Origin: Flaccisagitta enflata
Taxonomy: Eukaryota; Chaetognatha; Sagittoidea; Aphragmophora
NCBI GenBank assembly: GCA_965153355.1
Contig: OZ231126.1
Span: 3,844,001 to 3,908,000 of the forward strand
DNA length: 64,000 bases
Reading direction: 5' to 3'
Shown: positions 1 to 11,612 of the stretch, one piece after another
How the letters are laid out: each line of letters opens with the position of its first letter
Numbering within the stretch: position 1 is the stretch's first letter
The notes under the pieces: model-generated
The model's database searches: none
Seen by the model: the letters and a program-made list of their open reading frames with translations, nothing else
Told to the model about the DNA's origin: nothing
Translations under genes and position numbers: made by a program

Positions 1-225
1 GCAACTTCCACACTATTTCATGATAGAACCATTACATACAAGGTCATTGCCTCAATTGACCATATTGGTGAACAAATTGTACAAGGACATTACGTAGCAC
101 ACATCAATCATCAAAATCAGTGGTTTCGTTGTGATGATGATCGGATTGTTCCCCTTGGAGCTAACTCACATGAACCAACAGCCAACTCTTACATAATTCT
201 TCTACAGCTACAAAATCAGCGGTGA
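1..225 (+). CDS. C-terminal end of a ubiquitin-specific protease (USP) domain, truncated by window start
   Basis: Reading frame 1 is open from base 1 to a TGA at 223-225 (74 residues, no start in the window). It contains the segment GEQIVQGHYVAHINHQNQWF followed by CDDDRIVPLG and NSYIILLQLQ. This order (G-H-Y-x-A with the catalytic His, then W-F-x-C-D-D-x-x-V, then a terminal S-Y-I-L-L strand) is the C-terminal half of the USP (peptidase C19) fold, which removes ubiquitin from substrates. The His of the GHYVA motif is present; the Cys box would lie upstream, outside the window. Either a host deubiquitinase or a USP domain carried by a transposable element is possible, and the repeat-rich surroundings do not decide it. 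The short tail (17 residues after the last conserved strand) suggests the protein ends soon after the catalytic domain. Confidence 0.6.
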   Translation, partial: ATSTLFHDRTITYKVIASIDHIGEQIVQGHYVAHINHQNQWFRCDDDRIVPLGANSHEPTANSYIILLQLQNQR

Positions 226-1199
<974 letters not shown>

Positions 1200-1426
1200 T
1201 AATGGTCCATCAAAGTGAGAGAATTTAATGGTCCATCAAAGTGATAGCACTTTCGTACAAAAATCCACATTGTGGTTAAGTACAAGGACATGATTTGAAA
1301 CAACATTTTCACTCTACGGCTGCAATTTTACGTCTGCAATATATCTTACGTATTATTACGTAACAACTTTCAAAAGCTTTGTAACAATACAATATAGAAA
1401 TAAATAAGTAACAACTGCCTACTCTC

Positions 1427-3520
1427 CTAAATTATGTTTTGACACATCTGGTTCTTTCCATATCCCAAATCCCAGATTTTCAGGATGACTTGAGCTACTT
1501 CAAGAACTTTGTCTATGTCTACTGAGTAAATTTGTTCAAAATTAATTTTTTTGTTTACTTCATACAGGTTAATTTTTTTATATTTCATACAATAGTTTAT
1601 CTGGTGGCTTTCATCATCTATCACAGAACACTCAGGGCAATTATTGTTCCCATTACCACATGAAAAATTGGCATTGCAACTCAACATCCCATAGTGACCC
1701 ATAATTACTGCTCTTGTTATCACTACTGAACCATAGTTCATTATCTCTAAAGGTTTTCGTTGATAGTCAGGGTTATTTATTGTCTGCAGGATTGTTTGAG
1801 TTTTTGTCTCAAGTTTTGACACTCCCCGCTCTTTGGTGTGCAACTCTTGTTTGAGTCGCTCTTTGTTGGCTTTTTCAGCAGCTTCTTCAACTTCTTTACG
1901 CCATTCATTTTTGGTCTTTTTTCCAGTCTTTTTCAAGCTCCCATTGATCAATTACCTCATTTATTTGCTTGGCCCAGCCAGTATCGTATGAGTCTAGGAC
2001 CTTTAGATACTCATATGCCCACTGCTCTTCATCTTTTTGCAAGATCTTGTGAAGGTAGAGGAGTTGCTTTGTATGAATTTGGATCACAGCATACAGTGAG
2101 CCAGTTGCAAAAATGACTGCTGGTGTTGGTGTAGTGGTTGGCAGTCCAAGCATTTGCTTCCATGTCCACAACAACATTTTGTCAGCTTCCTTTTTTCTCT
2201 TCTCCATTCAATGTCCATGTCTCTGCATTGTGGAGGAACTTGGGGAGAGTTTCTGCCTCATGTAGCCTCAAGAGGACATTCGTTTGAATTCGTTTCATGA
2301 TGCCAGTCTTAGCACTAGTCATAATTGCCCTCACTGATCCTTTTACCTTTTTAAATCTTTTGGCAAGGCTGGATTTATCTCTTCCATCTCTTGAGATCAC
2401 TTCTCCAAGGTAACAGTATGTTTCACAGTTACTGATGGTTTTTTTCACCCGTTCCAATTGGTTTTTCTTTTATGTCTCCCAATTTTCATGACTTGTACTT
2501 GCGCCGCTGCTTTCGTCTTTGATAGCAAAGTCATTGCCTCTAGAGTTCTTTCTTGTTGGTCATATCCAATGGCAAGAGTTCCTACATCATCCACATACTC
2601 CAAACAACATAATCGTGTTTCTGCAAGCATGATTCCAATGTCATGTCTCAACATAAGTTCTTCAGACAGTGTATCCATCATTTTTGCAAACATAGGTACC
2701 ATCAATTTACCTCCTTGTTTGCCCCCTGTTTCTCTCATTATTTTCCTGCTAAGTCCTGCTTTGGTTTTTACTCTTGCTGTAAGATTTTTGTTTAGTGTCA
2801 TTGTAAGTCTCCATATTTTTCCTGTAAAGCCCTGCTCATGACATGCAACATATCGTCCATGTAAGCTCTGTCATACGCCTTTTTGATGTCAAAAAAGGTG
2901 ATGATGAGGTCTAACCCTCTTTTTATTGCATAGTGCTATCAGTGCTTTAAGGATGAAAATTTGGTCAGAAGTTGAGCCTCCTTTTCCTCCTCCTGCCTGC
3001 GCCTGAGTGAATTTTATTGTTTGCAATTGTCTGTTGGTTATGATTTTCCCAACTATTGTTCCAATTGAGCTAGAGACAGTTATTCCTCGCTGATTCTCTA
3101 ATTTTTCTCTGTCACCTTTACCTTTATAAACGCTTGTTATAATTCCTTCATTCCATTGCTCAAAGGCTCTTTCTTTCTCCCAAAAAGCTTTAATGACAGG
3201 GTAAATCAGGTCAACCATAGGGTCACCACCGTTTTTAAGCACTTCATTTGTCCAGTCTGTTGTTGCCTTTTTATTCCTTTTTGTTCTGGATTGCTCTCTT
3301 TATCTCTGCTTTTGTTGGAAGATCATCATTTTTGCCTTTATCTTTGTCATCACTCAAAGGTCTGTACTTTTTCTTGTTCAAATTCATGTGATGGATGAGG
3401 TGGGACATCTTTCTTAGAGTCTCTTTATTCCTTTCTTGGTCATACACTCGCTTCCCATCTTTGTCTTTCACAATCATCCAATCACTGGTTTTCTCTCTCT
3501 TGTGGGCTCTTGTGGGCTCT

Positions 3521-3586
<66 letters not shown>

Positions 3587-3660
3587 TTTGTCTGTCTGAG
3601 CTTATCAGTTTTAGTAAGAATGTCATTAACGAGCAAAGCCGCATGTGGACGCATCGTTGT
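1427..3660 (-). pseudogene. decayed LINE (non-LTR retrotransposon) reverse transcriptase, several frameshifts
   Basis: Read right to left, a single RT-type protein is spread over six overlapping frames. Its order is an N-terminal charged stretch (3271-3500), palm/fingers with KGDREKLENQRGITV (near 3100), motif A FFDIKKAYDR (2870-2899), motif C with YVDD (near 2590-2605), a thumb-like part with CYLGEVISRDG (near 2400), and a C-terminal region with a cysteine cluster C-x7-C-x2-C, then H-x4-C (1610-1680), ending at a stop at 1427. A finger-like C-terminal Cys/His motif is common in LINEs that integrate by target-primed reverse transcription. Frame changes near 1930, 2190, 2450, 2800 and 3250 mean it cannot make a full protein. 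The 5' end is lost or displaced by a GA microsatellite at 3524-3586. Strand and identity are secure; the clade is not. Confidence 0.8.
3503..3586. repeat. duplicated 10-mer plus (GA)n microsatellite
   Basis: A tandem copy of GGGCTCTTGT is followed by about 62 bp of GA repeats, lying across the upstream limit of the LINE remnant. Confidence 0.9.
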
Positions 3661-3766
3661 ACCCCCGGGTACTTGTTCACTAATGCGTTGTAACTCTTCA
3701 CTTGGAATAAAGAAGTGGTCAATACTTTTCAGAAAAAGGTAAGTGACCCAATTTACCCCACCTAGA

Positions 3767-4573
3767 TGGGGTAAAATGGGTCACCTACTCGTTTTTAAAA
3801 AGGGGTGGGTTGCAACATTTTTTTCAGACAAACAGAGAATTTATGTTGTGTGCCAAAAATTGGCCCGTGAAAAATATATGTAGTCATCATGTGAAAAAAA
3901 AACAACAGAGCAACCGTCGCACGCTCCATCTTACCTTTACAAGATTGTGCATGACAACAATTACACATCATCACATAAAACATGGTTGAATACAGTTACA
4001 CCAAGAGTACTTTCATAACTGTTCCATTTTATTTTTATATTCGTGAATGAAACGTTTGCTCATGGAAAAAACAACTGATCAGACGAATAGACATAACCCC
4101 TTACGGAGATGCATATGGTCATGGAAGGGCAGAACCTTGTAGTATACTGTTACAGCCCACTTTGAAATGCCTTATCTCATAGCGTGACGTCATGAAGTAG
4201 TAGCATTATATGACGTCAAAGCGTGGCGTAACTATGTGGCGTCATGGCGTGGCGTAACGGCGTGGCGTGGCTACGGACTGTTGGTCAGCAAGTGTTGGCG
4301 GGTGTTGTTCAGCCTCCGTGGAAACTTGGCCATGAGACCCAAGTTTCCACGCCACGTATGTACGTCACGAAACGATTTCCGTATTTGCGGGCTGTTTATC
4401 GAGAGCAAGACTACCAGGGGTTGCCCCCCTCGCGCATTTCTTGGAGGCAATTTTCTTTTTTGTGGTAGTAGAGAAAACACACATTGTCCATAATCAATCA
4501 TAAGATTCTTCATTTTAATAAAAACTTAAAAGATGTTAAGAAAAAAATCGAAAAAGTGACCCATTTTACCCCA
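3767..4573. mobile_element. TIR element (MITE-like), 807 bp, 18-bp perfect terminal inverted repeats
   Basis: TGGGGTAAAATGGGTCAC at 3767-3784 is the exact reverse complement of GTGACCCATTTTACCCCA at 4556-4573. A further near-copy (GTGACCCAATTTACCCCA, 3743-3760) abuts the left end and forms a 42-bp palindrome with it. The interior has no transposase frame. It contains GTGGCGT-rich short repeats (4220-4275), two TGACGTCA octamers and a 13-bp stem hairpin (4317-4329 with 4339-4351). Confidence 0.6.
4185..4218. promoter_or_regulatory. two CRE-type octamers TGACGTCA
   Basis: Perfect TGACGTCA palindromes at 4185-4192 and 4211-4218, 26 bp apart, inside the 807-bp TIR element. This is the consensus CREB/ATF site. 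There is no gene next to it, so any activity is conjecture. Confidence 0.3.
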
Positions 4574-5339
4574 CTTCACCCTAAATTTCTTTTGTTTGTG
4601 ATTGTTCTGCCTAGTTTTGTTTCCACTTGTTTTCATTTGTTTTTTATCAATTTCCATGTACGTAAGACAGCATCCCCCCAAAGGCAACATTTGTGTTTCA
4701 AAGAGGGTCAAAATGGAAATTTTGAATTAATGGAAATAGAAAAACAAGTGAAAAAAAAATGATTCAAATAGCTCAGACATAATATTTAAAAGAAAAATTT
4801 GCATTTATTTAGCAAGAAGGATCAAGTTTAGCCAATGTTACTAAAATAAATTTATTGAAAATTTCTACTTTTTTCATTTTTGGTCACTGATTACCGACAT
4901 GGCTGGTCTAAATTCTAAATCTATTAAAAATGAAAATATTAAAAAACAAAGAACATAGTTCTCTTCTCAAATCGATTACAGAGAGAACTATGTCTTTCAA
5001 ATGCAAAATTTCCCTGTGTATGGCTTTCTTAGAATTTAGACCACAGAGAATGAAAAAAAATGTAAGCAGAAATTTGCTAACAACCATCATTTTCATGCTG
5101 GTTTCCATGTGAATTGCATAGTTCTAATTACTTTTTAGGTCAGAATATGATAAAAAGGTATACACCAGGTGTCTTTAGAGACAAAATATCTATTAAAAGC
5201 ATTCCAGCTTCATTATCGTCCTGATAATGATGCAAAAAGTATGGTGAAACACTTAATTTTCCTTCAAAAATTCGCTGTCGTAATGTTTTCCACTTGCAAT
5301 TTTGAGGCACAATCTTAATATTTCTGTTGTTACAATGGA
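4574..5339. other. AT-rich intergenic, nothing recognised
   Basis: The open frames here are short and low in complexity. I see no exon, RNA gene or clear repeat, apart from a small inverted pair (GAGAACTATG near 4945-4990). Confidence 0.4.
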
Positions 5340-5497
5340 TAAGGCCGGATACACGGCAGGACAGTCGCGGACTGTTGGGCAGGAGCAGTAATGCAAAAAC
5401 CGCTCGCAATTCAGAAATGTGATGGACGGATGGACCAACGGATGGGCGGACCAACCGACACGGCAAGGTGTAGAGTCGTGTGTCCGAGACTGAAAAC
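5340..5497 (+). repeat. short hairpin-ended dispersed element (subfamily B)
   Basis: Begins AAGGCCGGATACACGG, contains TTGGGCAGGAGCAG and a GGACGGATGGACC run, and ends GTAGAGTCGTGTGTCCGAGACTG. It is closely similar to the copy at 43070-43206, including the block CCGCTCGCAATTCA. Confidence 0.7.
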
Positions 5498-5610
5498 AAT
5501 CCAGTCCTGGTGACATCCAACAAAATATAAAGAAAATTCAATTTTGATCTAGAGAGTGCCTCTGTTTTGAGTTTCTATGGGATTGGTTTATGATTTTTCA
5601 ACCTACACCG

Positions 5611-6547
5611 TCTTTAAATCAAAATGGCAAATAGTAAACCTTTGTAGCTCCGTCATTATTAGTCCAAAAGCCTTGAAATTTTTAGTGACTATTGGTAACA
5701 ACTGACGTTTTTGCTATGCCAAAACTCAGAATTTGATACTGAATAGTTTGGGGTCAGTAAAACAAACATGGAATATGCCCAATTTTTAGGGCTGAATCTT
5801 TTTTCCTTGTCTTGTTAAAGAAGACTTGTCTTCATCAATATACAGATGTCAAAAAAATTGAGCTAGAACTCTGGGGTTGGTCTCAAATGATAGGAAATTT
5901 TTCAGAGATTACACATATACCAAAATTTTTTCAAAAAGTTGGAAATATTTTTAGGTTATCATCTGTTTTTGACAATCATTGCTAAAATCCAGACTGTCAA
6001 TCATTTGAAAATCATTCAAATCTTCAAAAATACAAAAAAATAATGAAACTTTTAAGCAGAACTTAAATTCATGAGTTGTAACTCTTCATTTAAGACCAAC
6101 CCCAGGGTTCGAGCTTGCTTAATCAGTAAAAAAAAAATAAATAAAAAGAGATTCTTCTATGTTTATCTGGGACATATTGATTTTTAGTCACATGCTACGC
6201 GACTCTACACCCCGCATAGTCGTTCCGTCGGTCCGTCCGTCACACTTTACTTTTTTGGCGTTAATGGGGGTTTTGGCCTTATTGCTCCTGCCCAAATGTT
6301 CAACTGACCTCAATTATGGCCCCTGCCCACCCGCACGCGACTGGGGTAGCCGTGTATCTGGCCTTGTTTTCCAAAAAGTTGATAACTTTTCAATGCTTTA
6401 ATGACCCCAAACTATTCAATATCAAAATCTGAGTTTTGGCATGACAAAATGATCAGCTGTTAGTAACATTCACTGAAAATTTGAAGACTTTTGGGCTAGT
6501 AGTTTTGGAGCTACAAAGGTTTACTATTTGCCATTTGGATTTAAAGA
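5611..6547. mobile_element. foldback element with a nested insertion
   Basis: The left arm 5611-5757 and right arm 6400-6547 are imperfect inverted copies (TTTACTATTTGCCATTT in the right arm pairs with AAATGGCAAATAGTAAA in the left). A second inner pair lies at about 5855-5895 and 6088-6122. There is no coding capacity. The loop side carries a separate short element at 6181-6370. Confidence 0.65.
6181..6370 (-). repeat. short hairpin-ended dispersed element (subfamily A), inside a foldback
   Basis: On the minus strand it runs from AACAAGGCCAGATACACGG through two TGGGCAGGAGC-like blocks and a GACGGACC run to a hairpin and an A-run. On the plus strand this appears as TTTTTAGTCACATGCTACGC. Related copies are at 34279-34516 and 47616-47812. 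Confidence 0.75.
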
Positions 6548-7044
6548 TTTTTTTTGCCCAAGGTTATCCTCACATTCTCAACAAGCACCAAAAAAATCAT
6601 TTAATCGGTTTGGTTTTGTATTCATATTAGATAATTTGAGAGCAATATGTTTAACTGCAGCCTTCAATTTTTTCAACAATCAAAAAATTTGTAAAAAAAG
6701 TGATCTAACGAGGCCAAGCAGAATGATTTTGGTCAATCCGTTTAGATTTGAGAGCTTTTTAAACATATATTGTCCTTTGAAGGTTTAAACTGAAAACCTC
6801 AAAATAAGATCTTGGTAAAATGACAGTTTCTCTTCAAAACGCTGTCAAATGAAAATGGTTTGAGCTACTGACCTCTGCTTGGTCTTGAATGGTAGATATT
6901 TTGTCATAGTTTGTTGATCTGCTTTCATTTTTGAATTGGTTATTGCAGTTTAGCTGCTATAATGATGGTTAGGTGTCCATATATTTATTTCCTAGATAGT
7001 AGCCCCTGCCCTTTGATCTCCTGCCCTTTGATCTAGCCCTTACA
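6548..7044. other. AT-rich intergenic, nothing recognised
   Basis: No convincing open frame or repeat was identified. The T- and A-rich sequence resembles the interiors of neighbouring foldbacks. Confidence 0.35.
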
Positions 7045-7272
7045 ACTACTGCTCATGCCACTGCCGCCGCCACCTCCACAAAAGGAGGAAATGATAACTG
7101 CCCTATACACCACTACTACCACCACTGCTGCTGCCTCTGCTAAAGCTGCTGCCTTTACCATCAAGCTACTGCCCTCATCATACCCACCACCACACCCGCC
7201 GCCTCCACATAGGCTGCTTCCTTTATCTTTATTGCCGCCGCCGCCGCTTCAATCATGCTACTGCCCTCATTA
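7045..7272. repeat. CCG/CCA-rich tandem array, left part
   Basis: Irregular repeats of modules such as CAAGCTACTGCCCTCAT, AGGCTGCTTCCTTTATC and runs of GCCGCC or CCACCA. The same modules continue at 8208-8470 and 11120-11285, so one array seems to have been split by insertions. Confidence 0.65.
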
Positions 7273-8207
7273 TACAGGATGTCTCCCGTCAAAAGTGACC
7301 AAAGAAAACGATGTAATTCTGCAATGGAAAATGATAAATTGAATCTGAAAAAAGTGTTGTAAAGCTCTGTAAAAACGATTTTATCTTGTTCTGATTGGTT
7401 TCAACCTTTTATCTTTTTTGCCCCTATTTAAAACGCATTTTAAAAAACAAGGCCGTATACACGAGCCGAAGTTTCATGCGGGTGGGCAGGAGCGGCTAAA
7501 AAGCTAAGCGAAGCTAAGTGTCACAGACTGACAGACCGACAGACCGACAGACCGACAGACCGACAGAGTGGGTTGTAGAGTCGCGTGCACGCGACTAAAA
7601 ACACTCATTTTGAAAAGTGCATTTATGCAGTTTTTGCATTTTCTAAGCAACTAAACCTTTAATCTTGAAATCAATGTCATTTCAAAACAAATTGAGCTAA
7701 ATCTGTGGGATTGGACTCATATCAAAGCTAATTTCAGAAATTTTATGAAAATGTTGTAACAGATCTAGTCAAAGCATATCAGATCAAAGAATTTACTTTT
7801 TCTTTGCCACTTTCAAAGTTTTGCTTTAAAAAGAGGATTTTTTTGAGTCGCTTAAACTAGTCCAAATACTAATGTAAAACAAAAATTCAAGTACATATAC
7901 AATCTACATTGAATTTAGATCAATCTTAGTCCAAACCTTGAATTTTTTCCTGATTCCATGAGCGAATTCATTGATTTGAAGTTCAAAAACTCTTAAAAAT
8001 CAACAACTTTCTTCTGAAATATGGAAAAAAGCTACTGTTTCTTTTTTTTTCTCAACAAAAAGTAGTCATTCCTCATAGGCTTTGAACCAAACAGCAAAAA
8101 ATCGTTTTTAAAGTGCTTTCTGAAACCGTTTTCAAATTTGATTTACCATTTCTAAAAGCAGACTCGTGTCGTTTTCTTTTGTCACAGTTGGCGGGAAACA
8201 CCCTGTA
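7273..8207. mobile_element. foldback inserted in the CCG array
   Basis: The left end TACAGGATGTCTCCCGTCAA is matched by the right end TTGGCGGGAAACACCCTGTA. Similarity in inverted orientation extends about 105 bp (7273-7380 with 8098-8207). Both flanks are CCG-array modules. The interior is AT-rich and holds a nested short element (7447-7601). Confidence 0.6.
7447..7601 (+). repeat. short hairpin-ended dispersed element
   Basis: Starts ACAAGGCCGTATACACG, has GGGTGGGCAGGAGCGG, then a (GACAGACC)n run (7527-7568), and ends with GTAGAGTCGCGTGCACGC, GACT and an A-run. The terminal stem AGTCGCG/CGCGACT is perfect here. Confidence 0.75.
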
Positions 8208-8470
8208 CTCGCCGCCGCCACTGCCGCCTCCACTCAGGCTGCTTCCCTTATCATTGTTGTTGCCACCGCCGCCGCCTCCATCAAGCTACTGCCCTCATTT
8301 TACTTGCCGCCGCCGCCGCCACCTCCACATAGGCTGCTTTCCTTATCTTTATTGCCAATGCCGCCTCCACTCAGGCTGCTTCCCTTATCATAATTGCTGC
8401 ACTGCCGCTGCCTCCATCAAGATACTGCCTTCATCATACATGCAACCGCCGCCGCCTTCGGGTGTGTCAA
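8208..8470. repeat. CCG-rich tandem array, middle part
   Basis: Same modules as 7045-7272 (CATCAAGCTACTGCCCTCAT, AGGCTGCTTCCCTTATC) separated by GCCGCC runs. Its right edge meets the inverted-repeat block that starts near 8461. Confidence 0.65.
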
Positions 8471-8704
8471 TAAGACACTAATTACAAAACACTTACCATT
8501 TTTATTTTTTTCAATTTCAATCATCTTCCGTTTTTTTAGCGCGAGTAAAGATTGTCAAAAATATATATACTTTTAGCGACTCTACCCAGTTTTGTTGAAA
8601 ATGAGACTGATATATCATTCAAACAAGGCCAACACCTATAAGTCGCGTGCAAGACTCTTGATACAATCTTTTTTAATTGACTCAATCAACAGAAATTAAT
8701 GAAT

Positions 8705-8935
8705 TTACACAAATGACTGTCAGGATGCAATGTCGGGACGCAATGTCGGGACGCAATGTCGGGACACAATGTTGTAACCCAATGTCAGGACACAATGTCG
8801 GGTCGCAATGTCACGTCCCAATGTCGGGTCGCAATGTCAGGTTGCAATGTCAAGTCGCAATGTCAGGTCGCAGGGTCGGGTCGCATTGTCAGGTCACAGG
8901 GTTGAGTCGCAATGTCGGGTCGCAATGTCGGGTCC
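8705..8935. repeat. 13-bp minisatellite, unit GCAATGTCGGGAC
   Basis: About 18 imperfect head-to-tail copies with changes such as GGGTC for GGGAC. The 91-codon frame across it (8677-8952) is a by-product of the repeat. Confidence 0.9.
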
Positions 8936-10690
8936 CTAACTTAGGGCCCTAATCAGCGGGTCCCTAACTGGGGTCCCTTTAACTCGGGGGTCCCCAACTA
9001 GGTTCAAACCAGTCCTTAACTCGGGGTCCCTTAACTAGAAGGTCCTTAACTAGGGTTTGTAACTAGGGGTCCCTAACTAGAGGGGTCCCTTGTGGGGTTC
9101 CCAATCAGAGGGGCCCTAAAGGGGGTCCCTGGGTCTGAGGGGTCCTGCAAGGGGTCCCTAATTCAGAGGTCCCTAAAGGGGGTTCCTAACTAGAGGGTTC
9201 CCTTGGGGGTCCCTAACTAGAGGGGTCCCAAAGGGGGGTCCCTAACTAGAGGGGTCCCTAAAGGGGGTCCTTTCCCTAACTAGAGGGGGTCCTAAAGGGG
9301 GTCCCTAACTAGAGGGGTCCCTAAAGGGGGTCCCTAACTATGAGGGTCCTAAAGGGGTCCCTAATCAGGTCCCAAGGGGGTCCTTACTAGAGGGGTCTCT
9401 AAAGGGGGTCCCTTACTAGAGGGCTCCTAAAGGGGGTCCTTGACCAGGCCCTAAGTAAAGTCCAACCAGAGGGGGTCTCAAGGGGGTTCTAACTAAAGGG
9501 GGTCCTAAAGCGAGTCTCCACCTGAGGGTCTCAAAGGGGGTCCCTAACAAGAGGGGTCCTTAAAGGAGGTCTTTACTAGAGGGCCCCAAAGGTCTCAATT
9601 AAAGTCCTTGAAGTGGGTCCTTTAATCAGGGGTCCTAAGGCACCCTTACTAGAGGGGTCCCTAAAGGGGGTCCCTAACTAGAGGGGTCCCTAAAGGGGGT
9701 CCCTAACTAGAGGGGTCCCTAAAGGGGGTCCCTTACTAGAGGGGTCTCTAAAGGGGGTCCCTTACTAGAGGGGTCTCTAAAGGGGGTCCCTAACTAGAGG
9801 GGTCCCTAAAGGGGGTCCCTAACTAGAGGGGTCCCTAAAGGGGGTCCCTAACTAGAGGGGTCCCTAAAGGGGGTCCCTAACTAGAGGGGTCCCTAAAGGG
9901 GGTCCCTAACTAGAGGGGTCTCTAAAGGGGGTCCCTAACTAGAGGGGTTTCTAAAGGGGGTCCCTAACTAGAGGGGTCTCTATATGGGGTCCCTAACTAG
10001 AGGGGTCTCTATTGGGGGTCCCTAACTAGAGGGGTCTCTAAAGGGGGTCCCTAATTAGAGGGGTCTCTAAAGGGGGTCCCTAACTAGAGGGGTCCCCAAA
10101 GGGGGTCCCTAACTAGAGGTCCCAAAGGGGACCCCACTAGATGAACTTCTAAAGGGGGTCCCTAACTAGAGGGGGTCCCTAAAGGGGGTCCCTAACCAGA
10201 GGGGAAGTCCCTAAAGGGGGTCCCTAACTAGAGGGGTCCTAAGCAGTCTCCCTAACTAGAGGGGTCCTGTGCGGGGTCTCTTAACCAGAGGGGTTCCTTG
10301 GGCAATAGTCTTTAACTAGAAGGGTTCCAAGTGAGTCTCCACTAGAGGGGTCTGCAAGGGTCTCCACCAGAGGGGTCTTTGGGCAGTCTCTTAACTAGAG
10401 GGGGGTTCTACAAACCTTAATTCAGAGGGGCCCTGTAAAGGGGTTCCTCAACTAGAGGGGTCCTTTGGGGCGGGGTCCCAATTAAGAGTGGGTCCCCAAA
10501 AGGTCCCAACTAGAGGGGTCCTCAAGGGGTCCTTAATCAGAGGGGAAGGTCCTAAAGGGGGTCCCTAACCAGAGGGGCCCTCAAAGGGGGTCCCTAACTA
10601 GAGGGGTCCCCAAAGGGGGTCCCTAAGTAGAGGGGTTCTCTAAAGGGGTCCCTAACTAGGGGGTTCCTTGGGTTCAGGGGGTCCTCAACT
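8936..10690. repeat. 29-bp minisatellite, about 1.75 kb
   Basis: The unit reads AAAGGGGGTCCCTAACTAGA then GGGGTCCCT. Each unit holds two GGGGTCCCTAA half-units, so it probably arose by duplication of a 13-16-bp motif. The centre (about 9650-10110) is highly uniform; both flanks are degenerate, as expected for an array that expands from the middle. Confidence 0.95.
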
Positions 10691-10737
10691 ATATATGTAA
10701 CTAATTATATATATAACTATATATATAAAAAGAAAAA

Positions 10738-10827
10738 GTGGAAAAAGGGGACGGACGGACGGACGGACGGACGGAGGGACGGACCGACAAAGCGGAGTAT
10801 AGAGTCGCGTGCACACGACTAAAAATT
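10738..10827 (+). repeat. tail of a short hairpin-ended element with (GGAC)n
   Basis: Seven or more GGAC repeats (10749-10790), then GACAAAGCGGAGTATAGAGT and the hairpin AGTCGCG..CACGACT plus an A-run. The AAGGCCGG head is missing; in its place is the minisatellite. Confidence 0.65.
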
Positions 10828-11117
10828 ATGATTTTTTTTGTTACTATTTCTTTTTATAAAAAGTAAGATATTTTGACCAATTCTTTTTGGATTAAAGAAT
10901 AGGATAAAAAATGGGTTCTGATTTTTATTCTTATGATCAAGAATCCCGGTGCAAAACCAGCTGCACTACAATATACAAATTAGGGGCTAAATGGAGATTT
11001 GAAAAAAACGGAAGATGAATGAAATTAGGAAAAACAAAAATGGTAAGTACCTTAGAATTAATGTCCCAACACTCCTTGATGATGACAATCTGATCAAAAA
11101 AGTTTTTTAAATTTTGA

Positions 11118-11612
11118 CACACCCGACCGCCGCCTCCACTCTGTCTGCTTCCCTTATCATTATTGCCGCCGCCGCCGCCGCCTCCATCAAGCTACTGCCC
11201 TCATCATACTTGCCGCCGCCGCCGCCTCAAATTATGCTGCTAGCCTTATCTTTATTGCCGCCGCCGTCACCGCCTCCACTCAGGCAGAAGAGGAGGAGGA
11301 GGAGTGGAGGAGGCAATGAGGCCGCTGCGGCAGCGGCGGCAGCAGAGAAGGAGGAGGGATGCGGCGGCGGCAGAAGAGGAGGAGGGGAGGTGGCGGCGGC
11401 AGCGGTAGCGGCAGTGGCGGGAAGGAGGAGGAGGAGAGGGGGAGGAGGAGGTGGTGGCGGCGGCAGTGGCGAAGGAGGAGGTGGCGGCAGTGGAAGAGGA
11501 GGAGGTGGCGGCGGCGGGGAGGTGGAGAGGAGGAGGAGTTGGTGGCAGCGGGTAGGAAGAAGAGAGGAGGTGGCAGCAGAGGAGGAGGTAGGAGGCGGCA
11601 GCAGCGGAGATG
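11118..11612. repeat. CCG-rich array, then a purine-rich GGC/GGA array
   Basis: 11118-11285 repeats the modules of the CCG arrays. From 11286 to 11612 the same kind of triplets appear on the opposite strand (GGCGGC, GAGGAGG, GTGGCGGCGG), giving a strong strand switch near 11284. The long open frames on both strands here are products of triplet repetition. Confidence 0.7.

Larger units (their letters stand above)
8461..11125. mobile_element. 2.66-kb block bounded by inverted repeats and filled with minisatellites
   Basis: The left end 8461-8545 (GGGTGTGTCAA, then ACACTTACCATTTTTATTT, then ATCATCTTCCGTTTTTTT) recurs in inverted orientation at about 10997-11125. Outside both ends lies the CCG array. 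Inside are the 13-bp array, the 29-bp array and a short-element tail. No transposase frame is visible, so this is either a non-autonomous TIR element or the result of inverted copies inserting either side. Confidence 0.5.

Noticed and set aside
8936-10690. Possible CRISPR array (regular repeats of about 29 bp)
   Set aside because: Head-to-tail units with no spacers between them, in a eukaryotic context and without cas genes: a minisatellite.
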